Positions 42,300-50,703 of a stretch of 64,000 nucleotides of DNA are shown one piece after another. The notes beneath the pieces were generated by a model. That model had not been told where the DNA came from. It did no database searches and was given only the letters and a program-made list of their open reading frames with translations. How positions within the stretch are numbered: the stretch's first letter is position 1; each line of letters opens with the position of its first letter. The stretch spans positions 310,001 through 374,000 of the forward strand of contig NZ_CP084262.1 in the NCBI RefSeq assembly GCF_022879575.1, read 5' to 3'. The DNA is from Caballeronia sp. SL2Y3 (GTDB lineage Bacteria; Pseudomonadota; Gammaproteobacteria; Burkholderiales; Burkholderiaceae). A program made the position numbers and the translations under genes.

Positions 42300-42563
42300 C
42301 GAGAACAAGTTCGAGGAGGCGGAGCCCGTTCTGACTTGGCTCGCGGCATGATGTCCTGCACGATGCGCGGTAAACTCTCGCGCGGTGTCGCGCTTCCCGA
42401 CAAGCATCTGCAAAGGAAGCAGCACGAGAACGATAAGCATGCCGAACTGAGGCATGCTGCGCGCAAGTGTCGCGAGGTAAATTTCCATGGATGTCGTCGC
42501 GAACAAATGATGAATCGTGCCGCAAACGAACAGCAAGTCTGACGCATGCACCGGCACATGCAG
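42300..42563 (-). pseudogene. Fragment of an ABC-2 type permease (YhhJ/RbbA-associated)
   Basis: A short minus-strand stretch encodes HVPVHASDLLFVCGTIHHLF followed by ATTSMEIYLATLARSMPQFG and MLIVLVLLPLQML, the middle of ABC-2 permeases (family pattern ARSMPQFGLL, LPLQMLSGG). After this the frame shifts and TPRESLPRIVQDIM continues the same protein out of frame. Upstream and downstream parts are absent. The gene is dead. Confidence 0.7.
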
Positions 42564-43038
42564 CATCCATTCGATGCTCTTGGTATTAGAGTCCTTCTGC
42601 AGACAGTGTTCGATCGAGACTCTCCCACCAACGCTGCCCCGGGCGGAAGTTTCGTCTAGCGACGCCTCCATGTTCGATAGCGTGCCGGCACCTCTGATGC
42701 CTGTTCCGATGGATTGTGGCCTTCTCGCGCTTGTGCGCCTTGTCCCAGGTCAAATCAACGCTGAACTCATACGACGCCCGTATCATCGGCGGTCGCGCCG
42801 TTTATCGGGCCACCTACACCTCGTAGCCAGATATCGCGTCGTTGATTCAGATCAAGGGCCATGCGCGCGCGCCCCTTACCCTTCAATCCTGTAGGCCCTA
42901 ACGCCTACCGTCATTACGATACTTGCCTGACTGTCGGCGGCTGCACTGAGATGCGTCGGAACCTTTACGAAGCACTTCTGCAAAGCGTGAACGAATCGAC
43001 TCAGAGCAGTGATGCCACTCAGCGACGGGAGATGCTCC
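42564..43038. other. Intergenic region without a recognisable gene
   Basis: Between the permease remnant and the secreted-protein triplet I see only short overlapping frames on both strands and no family resemblance. The promoter of the triplet should be here; GGGAG at 43030-43034 is the first gene's ribosome-binding site. Confidence 0.45.
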
Positions 43039-43593
43039 ATGCTTCAACGCCTCTTCGTGCTTATCGTAACGATCCTGGCCACCGGAGCTTCCTATGCGGA
43101 CGACTTCGCCCCGGAGCAACTGGGCCGACATACCGAACATAGGCAACGGTTGAAAGTCTTCGATGCGCGCGGAGCGGTCGTCGGACTACTTGCTGCAAAC
43201 GGCGGTGACGATGGCGTCTATTTGCGGATCAACGGAGCCGTCGCCTTCGCTCCTGTCAGGCATTGGACCAACGGTGGCACGTTCAAGCCGTACCTACCAT
43301 CGCGTTTCCAATGGTCTGAAAGCGGCGCTGTTTTCTTTGAATCTACAGATTGCACGGGCAGTCCGGCCATCGGGGCGCTCATTTCCGGAATCAGACCATC
43401 CGTAGTTGTGCGAACTAATGTCGAGGCGGTCCTCTATGTGGCGGGAGACACGAACGCCAGTCCCGTCGAGGTCCGCTCAATTTCGATGGATTCGCTGTGC
43501 AGCCGAGCCGCCGGGGCGCGTCCGCTTCTTCGAGCAGAGGCTACTTTCTCGCTGACGCAACACTATCCCGAGCCTTTAATCATCGGCTATTGA
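43039..43593 (+). CDS. Small secreted protein, paralog 1 of a tandem triplet
   Basis: 184 residues with a Sec signal peptide (LQRLFVLIVTILATGASYA). The mature part has LKVFDARGAVVGLL, then GVYLRINGAVAFAPV, then FFESTDCTGSPAI and a C-terminal LTQHYPEPLIIGY. Two Cys (in TDCTG and SLCSR) could form a disulfide. The same blocks recur in the next two genes, so these are duplicated secreted proteins. I know similar exported proteins with an xxDCSGxP motif in Burkholderia but no function for them. GGGAG precedes the ATG at 43039. The next gene starts 33 bases later. Confidence 0.8.
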   Translation: MLQRLFVLIVTILATGASYADDFAPEQLGRHTEHRQRLKVFDARGAVVGLLAANGGDDGVYLRINGAVAFAPVRHWTNGGTFKPYLPSRFQWSESGAVFFESTDCTGSPAIGALISGIRPSVVVRTNVEAVLYVAGDTNASPVEVRSISMDSLCSRAAGARPLLRAEATFSLTQHYPEPLIIGY

Positions 43594-43626
43594 GTATGTA
43601 AGGGCCGATGCTCCCGGAGTTCAAGC

Positions 43627-44166
43627 ATGCGTTTCCCGATTGTCTTAACGATACTGCTGACCATTTCTCTCCAGAGCCTTGCCGAAGACGGCGGCCGACG
43701 CAACGAACGGCATTTCGGGCGCCATAGCTATCTGAAGGTATTCGACGCGCGAGGACAGTTGATTGGTCGGCTTGGCAATAATGCCAGCCAAGAAGGTGTC
43801 TTTTTGCGAGTGGACGGTGCGCTAGTATTCGCACCCGTGCGGCATAAGCAGCTGTCATCGGACCAGTGGTCGGCGTCGCAATTCGAGTGGAGAGATGCTG
43901 GCGTTGCCTCGATGACAACGGACTGTGTCTCCATTCCAGGTAGCTCGACTGCTGCATCGCCGAGGCCCGTACTCCTGATAAGGCAAGGCCCCGAGGTGAC
44001 AATGTTCATCGCAGGAACAAACGACTCAGGCGGCGTGTCGGGTAACGACTCTTATTGGCGCCGAGGTTGCGCCCCGGGCAGTTCGCTGCAGGCGGATGAG
44101 TGGGCTCCGCAAGCGTCTTATTCGCTCACCGAGCATTACCCAGAGCCGTTATCGATCCGTTACTGA
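43627..44166 (+). CDS. Small secreted protein, paralog 2
   Basis: 179 residues, signal peptide (FPIVLTILLTISLQSLA) and the shared blocks LKVFDARGQLIGRL, GVFLRVDGALVFAPVRH, SQFEWRDAG, TTDCVS and the C-terminal LTEHYPEPLSIRY. It is the most similar pair with paralog 1. Two Cys at matching places (TTDC, RRGC). GGAG lies seven bases before the ATG. Gaps of 33 and 28 bases to the flanking paralogs indicate one operon. The conserved tail HYPEPL-x-I-x-Y at the very end of both proteins looks functional. Role unknown. Confidence 0.82.
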   Translation: MRFPIVLTILLTISLQSLAEDGGRRNERHFGRHSYLKVFDARGQLIGRLGNNASQEGVFLRVDGALVFAPVRHKQLSSDQWSASQFEWRDAGVASMTTDCVSIPGSSTAASPRPVLLIRQGPEVTMFIAGTNDSGGVSGNDSYWRRGCAPGSSLQADEWAPQASYSLTEHYPEPLSIRY

Positions 44167-44194
44167 GCGGGCGTCTGTGCTCCTAGAGGCGAAA

Positions 44195-44727
44195 ATGTAT
44201 CGAATCTCATATGCCGTGATACTGATCTCCTCCGCTGGCCTGGCATTCGGTCATCGGAGCAACCCGGGCGAAACAAGCAACGTGGTGCCACATGTCCTTG
44301 ACGCGCAAGGCCCGGAAATCGGCGAGCTCACAACGTTTGCCGGGCAAGACGGCGTGCGCTTTTCGGTCGGTCAGGCGACGGTTGTCATCCCGCTGCAGCG
44401 AAAGTTCTCGCCGGACAACAGTCGACGCCTGTCGGCCACTCAGTTCGAGTGGCAAACCGATCTTATGCTCGACTATGAGTCTTCGGATTGCAGTGGGGAC
44501 CCAGTGGTCAATAGTTCGAAGGGTCCGTGGCCTGCCGTCGCGTTCCGTGAGGGATCCACCGTGACAGTCTATTTTCCGCGCGACGTTCCGCAGTCGGCAT
44601 TCGAGGTGCGGTCAAGCAGACTGCAAGATTCCGGGGTGTGCCAGACCTATAAGGTACCGCTGAAGAACGCTGTGGGGGCGTGCTCGTTATCACGGAAGGT
44701 CACCCGGAGCCACTCAGCATAGACTAG
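44195..44727 (+). pseudogene. Small secreted protein, paralog 3, frameshifted near its 3' end
   Basis: Signal peptide (YRISYAVILISSAGLAFG), then blocks parallel to paralogs 1 and 2 (HVLDAQGPEIGEL, QDGVRFSVGQATVVIP, TQFEWQTD, SSDCSGDP, second Cys in SGVCQTYK). The open frame ends at 44722 with an unrelated basic tail (SLSRKVTRSHSA). In the next frame the same DNA reads LVITEGHPEPLSID and stops at 44725-44727, matching the HYPEPLSI tail of the paralogs. The shift point is in or near the G-run at 44673-44677. It may be a real recent mutation, a slippery site or a sequencing error. If the frame is read as given, the protein lacks the conserved tail. Confidence 0.7.
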
Positions 44728-45487
44728 CCTGAGCGCCAGCAACTGCTGCGCCGTCCCCGATGCGCGCCGCGACTATCGGTCTCGTATAAGGTCCTGACGG
44801 ATGCGTTAAGCGCCTTGCTCGATTCGTCGATGCTTTCACGCTTGCAACGGCCAAATCGAACTCGCGGCCGCAATGTCCCAAATAAGGCGCGAGCTATCCC
44901 GGCGCACTGGTTTCCGTCGCGTCGTTCCGCCACGACCCCACCGCCGCTGTGCAGACCGTGCAAGCCTTGCTACATAGAACGCGGGAACGCGGCTGGGGGA
45001 CGAGTCGTCGATGTCTCGAGTCTCGTCGTGCTCGGTACCGCCTTCGCCCAATGAGCAGTTACCCTGCTTCTGCTCCGTCATGAACTTACCCGCCGGCGCG
45101 TTCGCGTTCTTCTGACGGCGGTGATGCCGTCAATGCCGCCATCCACCGCCCATTCGGCGAACACGGTCGGACCCGGCTCGAAATCGCGCGGCTGCCATTC
45201 GGGCGTCAGTTGATCTTCGTCTGCGTAGTATGCGATTAGACCGCCCGCTGGATTCTTGAAATGCCCACAACCGACACGCCCTCCGATAACGCGTGCGCAC
45301 CGTCAACGCGCATGTGCGCACTACTATAGTGAAATTCAATCCAACGCTAAAGTTCGATAGCGGAGCGCCGTAAATGTCGATGTATCCGGCTGGCTTTTTC
45401 CGAAGCCGGCGCGCCCATCGCCCGAACGCACGAGGTCCCGTTGATGCATCGTTCTTTTAACAGCCGGCACTGCACCGCTCGCAGGCG
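44728..45487. other. Gap with a VOC-protein remnant and no intact gene
   Basis: 760 bases between the secreted triplet and the GGDEF-EAL gene. Apart from the VOC remnant at 45078-45275 I find no supported gene. The promoter of the large signalling gene should lie in the last 200 bases. Confidence 0.5.
45078..45275 (-). pseudogene. C-terminal remnant of a VOC/glyoxalase-family protein
   Basis: The minus strand encodes VGCGHFKNPAGGLIAYYADE then DQLTPEWQPRDFEPGPTVFA and EWAVDGGIDGI before a TGA at 45078-45080. GHFKNPxGxxxxYYAD-D is the last metal-binding strand of vicinal-oxygen-chelate dioxygenase-like proteins (Glu replaced here by Ala before YYAD). No start or N-terminal domain is present upstream. 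Confidence 0.6.
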
Positions 45488-48400
45488 ATGAACACCAATC
45501 ACTTCTTCCGCCTGCTCGCCCGCCTCCGCGTGGGCCACAAGCTGCTGCTGATCTACCTGTTGGACCTGAGCGCCGTCATCTATATCAGCGGCATTCTGAT
45601 CCACGAGAAATATCTCGCGATCGATTTCTCCAACAAGGAGATCGTCGGCAACGCGTATGTGCGGGTCGTGACGAGCGCGCTGATCGATGTCACGCTGACG
45701 GGCGCAGGTCAGCGCCTGCCCCCCGCCGCATGGCGCGCGACGATCGATCAACTCGCCGCCGCCGAAGCGCAATACGGCGAGCCGCTGCAAAGCGCCGCGC
45801 TCAATCGCACCTTGCGCGATGCGTTGCAAGCACTGTCGCTCGACAGGCAGCCGGACGCCCCGACAAGCCACGCAGCGCTCGACGCATGCCGCGAACTGAT
45901 CACGCGTATCGGCAATCAATCGAACCTGATCCTGGACCCCGACCTCGACAGCTACTACACCATGTCACAGTCGATCCTGCGCTATCCCCCGCTGATCGAC
46001 GCAGTCAACGGCATCGGACGCCACCTGCATGAAGGACGCACCGCGCGCTCGCGTGAAGAAGTGCGTACGCGTTACCTCGTGCTCGAAGGCCAGCTCGACG
46101 CCGCGATGCAGGGCCTGCGTTCCGACTTCGCAGAAGCGGCCGCGGCCAATCACGCGCTGGACGCATCGCTTGCGCCGTCGATCTCGCGCATGCGCGCAGC
46201 GGTCGATGCCTTTCGTCATGCGGCGCGCGTCGTCGTGGACGGCGACAGTGCCCCAGACGCCGCGACGCTTTCTCTTATCGATACTGCGCAGCAATCGGTC
46301 ATCGCCAATGCGAGCACGAGCTGGCGCATAACAGGAGCGAACCTCGATCGACTGCTGCGTGCTCGCGTGGAAGGACTGTTCTCGAAGATGTGGTTGCATC
46401 TGGGCACTGCGCTCTCCTTGTTGTGCGGCATTCTCGCGATGGTGTACTTCGTTGCCCAGCAGATCTCCTCGCCGCTACGCAAGCTGGCGCGCGTGATGGA
46501 TACGGTACGGCGCACGGGCGACCACTCGCTGCGCGCTACCTGGCACAGTCAGGACGAGATCGGCCAACTGGTGCGCGGCTTCAATGACATGCTCGCGCAG
46601 CTCGACCACGAACGCGACGTGCAGAAGGAACTCGCAGCATCGACACGCGCATCGGCCGCGCAATATGCGCTGGTAGAAGCGACGCCCGTGCCGATGGTCG
46701 TCACTGCGATTCCCGGCCATGAAGTGCTGCACGCAAACAAGCCCGGCCTGTTCTGGCTCAACGGCTGCGCGACGGACCCTTGGGCGTTCGGGCTGGATTC
46801 ATCGACACGCGCGCGATTCTTCCAGCAATTGTCCGACCGTGAGGCCATCAATGAATTCGAGGTTCACTGGAAGGCCACCGCGCAGCCGACATGGGCGATG
46901 CTGTCCGCGCGCCGCCTCGATTTTCAGGGGCGCGACGCCATTCTGACCGCCTTCACGCCGATCAACCAGATCAAGCTCATGGAGCAGCGCCTGGAATTGT
47001 GGGGCCGCGTGTTCGAGGCGTCCTCGGAAGCGATCGTCATTCTCGACGCTCACGCGCGTCTCGTCACGGCGAATCCGTCCTTCTATCGCGCGACTGGGTA
47101 TCGCAACGACGATGTCGTCGGCAAGCCGCCGGCGTTCATCGGCCCACAGGAGGACGGGGACGAACGCGCGATGATCGCGCGGATCGTGGATCGCTGCGAA
47201 CACAGCGGGACCTGGAACGGTGAAGCGCAAGTGCGGCGCCGCCAGGGCAGCAACTATCCCGCGTGGCTCATGGTGAGCACGGTGCGCGACAAGAAGAGCA
47301 GCGTGTCGCATTACATCTGCACGCTCATCGACATCACGGACCGCAAGAAAAGCGAAGCGCGCATCCAGTTTCTCGCGGAACACGACGTGCTCACCGAATT
47401 GCCTAACCGAGCACTCTTCGGCGCGCGGCTGAAGGCGGCCATCGCTCGAGCGCAGCGCGCGCAGCAACGCGCCGCGGTGTTGTTCATCGATCTCGACCGC
47501 TTCAAGAATATCAACGACTCCTTGGGGCACCATGTCGGCGACGGGCTGCTGCGTTCTGTCTCGCGGCGGCTCCTGCAGGGCGTGGGCGCCAACGACACGG
47601 TGAGCCGTCTCGGTGGCGACGAATTCACGGTCATTCTCACAGGCGTGAGCAACGCGAGTGACGTGATGCACATCATCGAGCGAAGGCTCGTCACGCTGCT
47701 GCGCGAGCCGCACGAGGTCAGCGGCAAGACGCTGCAGGTAACGTGCAGCGTCGGCGTGGCGCTTTATCCCGACGACGGCGCGGACATCGACACGCTCATG
47801 CAAAACGCCGATGCCGCGATGTATCAGGCGAAAGCGGAAGGCCGCAATCTCGTGAAGTTCTTCTCGGCGGATATGGCGGAGAACGCACGCTATCGGCTTT
47901 CGCTCGATGCGAGCCTGCGCACCGCGACCGAGCGCGGCGAATTGCGGCTTGTGTGGCAGCCGTGTCTGGATGCGCGGACCGGCGCGCTCGCGAGCGTCGA
48001 AGGACTCCTGCGATGGGATAGCCCGCTGCTCGGCAACGTGATGCCGTCGCAATTCATCTCGGTCGCCGAAGAAACCAAGGTCATCATTCCGATCGGCGCT
48101 TGGGTGATCGAGGAAGCGTGCCGGCAGCTCGCTGAGTGGCGCGACAGTGCCGGGCTTGCGATCAGCGCATCGGTGAATGTGTCGGCGATCCAGCTGCGCC
48201 ATCCCGAACTCGTCGGTGTGATCGAGCGCAGCCTCACGAGGCACGGCGTGCCGCCGCATTGCCTCGAACTCGAAATCACGGAGACTGTGCTGATGGATAG
48301 CGCGGAAAGCTACGTGGAGGCGATCGATGCGATTCGCTCGCTCGGCGTGAAACTTTCGCTCGACGACTTCGGCACCGGCTATTCCAGCCTCAGCTATCTG

Positions 48401-48676
48401 AACCGATTCGCGCTGGACCGGCTGAAGATAGACCGCGCGTTCGTGCATGACATGCTGGATGCGCCCGCCGACCTCGCGATCGTGAAGGCGATCATCGATC
48501 TCGGGCACGAACTGAAGCTGCGCGTGGTCGCGGAGGGCGTCGAGAGCGCGCACCAGGCGGATACGTTGCGCGGCATCGGATGCGATGAACTGCAGGGCTT
48601 TCTGTTATCGAAACCCATGCCGGGCAGCGCGTTGCCTGCGTGGTCGGAAGCGCTCATGGCGCGCGAGGAGGCGTGA
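45488..48676 (+). CDS. Membrane c-di-GMP signalling protein: HAMP-PAS-PAS-GGDEF-EAL
   Basis: 1062 residues. TM1 (KLLLIYLLDLSAVIYISGIL, residues 18-37) and TM2 (LHLGTALSLLCGILAMVYFV, about 303-322) flank a periplasmic sensor; HAMP follows (about 323-375), then two PAS domains (about 390-490 and 500-625). The diguanylate-cyclase motif GGDEF is intact near residue 709 (SRLGGDEFTVIL). The EAL domain begins with a variant EGL (VEGLLRW, residue 837) but keeps the metal and catalytic residues (NVSAIQ, ITETVLM, DDFGTGYSS, LKIDRAF, AEGVES). It could both make and break c-di-GMP, with balance set by the sensor and PAS domains. Stand-alone gene; no adjacent receptor. Confidence 0.93.
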   Translation: MNTNHFFRLLARLRVGHKLLLIYLLDLSAVIYISGILIHEKYLAIDFSNKEIVGNAYVRVVTSALIDVTLTGAGQRLPPAAWRATIDQLAAAEAQYGEPLQSAALNRTLRDALQALSLDRQPDAPTSHAALDACRELITRIGNQSNLILDPDLDSYYTMSQSILRYPPLIDAVNGIGRHLHEGRTARSREEVRTRYLVLEGQLDAAMQGLRSDFAEAAAANHALDASLAPSISRMRAAVDAFRHAARVVVDGDSAPDAATLSLIDTAQQSVIANASTSWRITGANLDRLLRARVEGLFSKMWLHLGTALSLLCGILAMVYFVAQQISSPLRKLARVMDTVRRTGDHSLRATWHSQDEIGQLVRGFNDMLAQLDHERDVQKELAASTRASAAQYALVEATPVPMVVTAIPGHEVLHANKPGLFWLNGCATDPWAFGLDSSTRARFFQQLSDREAINEFEVHWKATAQPTWAMLSARRLDFQGRDAILTAFTPINQIKLMEQRLELWGRVFEASSEAIVILDAHARLVTANPSFYRATGYRNDDVVGKPPAFIGPQEDGDERAMIARIVDRCEHSGTWNGEAQVRRRQGSNYPAWLMVSTVRDKKSSVSHYICTLIDITDRKKSEARIQFLAEHDVLTELPNRALFGARLKAAIARAQRAQQRAAVLFIDLDRFKNINDSLGHHVGDGLLRSVSRRLLQGVGANDTVSRLGGDEFTVILTGVSNASDVMHIIERRLVTLLREPHEVSGKTLQVTCSVGVALYPDDGADIDTLMQNADAAMYQAKAEGRNLVKFFSADMAENARYRLSLDASLRTATERGELRLVWQPCLDARTGALASVEGLLRWDSPLLGNVMPSQFISVAEETKVIIPIGAWVIEEACRQLAEWRDSAGLAISASVNVSAIQLRHPELVGVIERSLTRHGVPPHCLELEITETVLMDSAESYVEAIDAIRSLGVKLSLDDFGTGYSSLSYLNRFALDRLKIDRAFVHDMLDAPADLAIVKAIIDLGHELKLRVVAEGVESAHQADTLRGIGCDELQGFLLSKPMPGSALPAWSEALMAREEA

Positions 48677-48891
48677 AGAGACGCGAGCCGCATGGCCGCG
48701 CCGCCGGGACCGCGCCTGGTGCCAGTCTCGGTCGGCTGCGTGCGTTTGCTTCGAGTTGCGTATAAGCCTCCGACGCCGCCGAGTCGTTGATGAATTCTTC
48801 TCGAGTTGATAATTCAGGAGCTTGAGCGTGGCCTAGACGGCGGCAATGTTCCCAGCTCGATGACGAGTCAGTTTACATTACGGACTACCGA

Positions 48892-49125
48892 ATATCGCCC
48901 AACGCGGCATCGCAAGAGCAGCGCACCGGCATCGAGCAAGTCAACATGGCCGTCACGCAGATGGTCGAAGTCACGCAGCAGAACGCCGCGCTCGTCGAAC
49001 AGGCCTCGGCTGCTGCACACGCGCTCGCCGAGCAGGCGAGTTCGCTGCGCAATGCGGTCGCGGTGTTCAAGTTGCGTGGCGATGGCCATTGCACGATCAA
49101 TGATGCGACGCCGAAGCCTGCGTGA
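48892..49125 (+). pseudogene. C-terminal remnant of a methyl-accepting chemotaxis protein
   Basis: The plus strand reads NAASQEQRTGIEQVNMAVTQ, MVEVTQQNAALVEQASAAAH, ALAEQASSLRNAVAVFKLRG and stops at 49123-49125. This is the end of the signalling domain and the tail of an MCP (family pattern EQSTGIEQVNRAVTQMDEVTQQNAALVEQ). There is no start codon context, sensor, HAMP or hairpin tip, so only about 75 residues of a normally 500-residue receptor survive. It follows the GGDEF-EAL gene by about 215 bases. Confidence 0.85.
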
Positions 49126-49430
49126 TCCCATCGACGCGCACTACTTGGCGCAACGTCGCGCCGCACAGTAAAGAGCAGTGCGCGCGTCGTCTCCGCGCCG
49201 GCAAGCGACGTGAGGACGGCCTGGGGCTCGGGTAAGTGAGAAGCGAGGCTCGGGAGGTCCGGCAGCAACGTGCGCGATCGGGAAAGCGGTTAGCGCTACC
49301 GTTACGATCGCGACACCGATTGCCGTTTCGTGCAGCCGCCACAGTACCGGGCGATTCTCCATTTCGCCGCCCAACAAGCAGATTCGAAGTCTGAGCGGCG
49401 CCAACCCGTTCGATGCACGTTGCCGCGCCA
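49126..49430. other. Intergenic region without a recognisable gene
   Basis: A minus-strand frame (49141-49434) has one hydrophobic stretch (ETAIGVAIVTVALTAF) but no conserved family and no ribosome-binding site. It could be another decayed membrane-protein fragment; I do not call a gene. Confidence 0.4.
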
Positions 49431-50576
49431 TCACATGCGTATGACGTCCATTACGGTTTTCTTCTTGTCTTTGAACTGATAGATGGTAATCGCCGCATCC
49501 TTCAAGTCGCCACGCGGATCGAATGAGATCTTCCCAATCACGCCGTCATACTGCGTGACGGACATGGCCGCCAAGACCTTAGTGCGCTCGACCGAGTTGG
49601 CGCGTTTCATTGCGTCGTAGATCACGTAGACGGCATCGTAGGCGAACGGCGCATAAGCATCGATGGGCACCTTGTAGCGCGCGGTGTACCGACGCTCGAA
49701 CTCCTGCCCTTTCGGCATCTTCGACAGCGCGAGTCCGGCTTCGGAACACACTACGTTGCTGATCGCGTCGCCCGCGAGGCCCACCATTCTTTCCGTGCAT
49801 GCGCCATCGCCGCCCAGCACTCTCGCCGTCATTCCCAGATTCGACGCCTGTTTCGCCAGCGGCCCGGCCGTTGCGTCGGAGCCGCCGTACATGATGACGT
49901 CAGGCCGCAGCCCCTTGATCTTCGTCAGGATCGCGCGAAAATCCGTGGCCTTGTCATTGGTTGCCTCGCGCGCGACGATCGTGCCGCCGTTGGCCTTCAC
50001 TGCTTTCATGAATTCTTCGGCGAGGCCTTGACCATAAGCCGTCGAATCGTCGATCACGGCGATGCGTTTCGCGTGCAACGAACTGAACGCGTAACGCGCG
50101 AGCGCCGGCCCTTGCAACGCATCGGTCGCCACTACGCGGAAGGTCGTCTTGTACCCCTGCTGCGTGTAGGCAGGATTGGTCGAGCCTTGAGAAATCTGCA
50201 CGACCTGGGCTTCGCTATAGATGCGCGACGCGGGAATGGATACCCCCGAATTGATGTCGCCGACCACCGCCACGACGCCCCCGTCGACGAGTTTTTGCGC
50301 GACCTGCGTGCCGGTCCGCGGATCGGCGGCATCGTCCTGCGAGTCGAGTTGCAAACGCACTGGTTTCCCACCGATCATTGGCCGCTGGCTGTTGATTTCG
50401 TCGATGGCAAGGCGCGCAGCGTTTTCGCTGTCCTTGCCCATGTTCGCGAGCTGTCCCGTGAGCGGGGCAGCGTGGCCGATCAGCACGACAGCGGGCGTTG
50501 CATCGGCAGCATGCGCCGCAGTCTGCATGGCGGCCAGCGCGACGACACTGGCCAGAGAGCGAAGGTTTTGATTCAC
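49431..50576 (-). CDS. Periplasmic LivJ-type substrate-binding protein (orphan, second)
   Basis: 381-residue LivJ-type binding protein. It starts at a GTG (50576) with GAGG eight bases upstream and a Sec signal peptide (NQNLRSLASVVALAAMQTAA, cleavage after AHA). The mature part opens VVLIGHAAPLTGQLANMGKD, the family pattern. A longer open frame to 50831 lacks leader features. No permease or ATPase gene follows; the amidase gene starts 127 bases upstream on the same strand. Its ligand may be an amide, urea or amino acid used by the amidase cluster; that is inferred from adjacency. It shares family but not obvious close identity with the binding protein at 11369. Confidence 0.9.
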   Translation of the reverse strand: MNQNLRSLASVVALAAMQTAAHAADATPAVVLIGHAAPLTGQLANMGKDSENAARLAIDEINSQRPMIGGKPVRLQLDSQDDAADPRTGTQVAQKLVDGGVVAVVGDINSGVSIPASRIYSEAQVVQISQGSTNPAYTQQGYKTTFRVVATDALQGPALARYAFSSLHAKRIAVIDDSTAYGQGLAEEFMKAVKANGGTIVAREATNDKATDFRAILTKIKGLRPDVIMYGGSDATAGPLAKQASNLGMTARVLGGDGACTERMVGLAGDAISNVVCSEAGLALSKMPKGQEFERRYTARYKVPIDAYAPFAYDAVYVIYDAMKRANSVERTKVLAAMSVTQYDGVIGKISFDPRGDLKDAAITIYQFKDKKKTVMDVIRM

Positions 50577-50703
50577 GGTCTGCCTCACATCGGTTGAAGA
50601 AGTTAGATCGAGCGCTGAATATGCTGCGCGACTGAAACCCAGTATTCGTGGGCCGAAAATGCGCGTCCAACTAGAAATTTTTTGTGCCGCCGATAAACAA
50701 ACG

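Noticed and set aside
46799..48553. Long minus-strand open frame opposite the GGDEF-EAL gene
   Set aside because: Antisense shadow with skewed composition; the plus-strand protein has all domain motifs.
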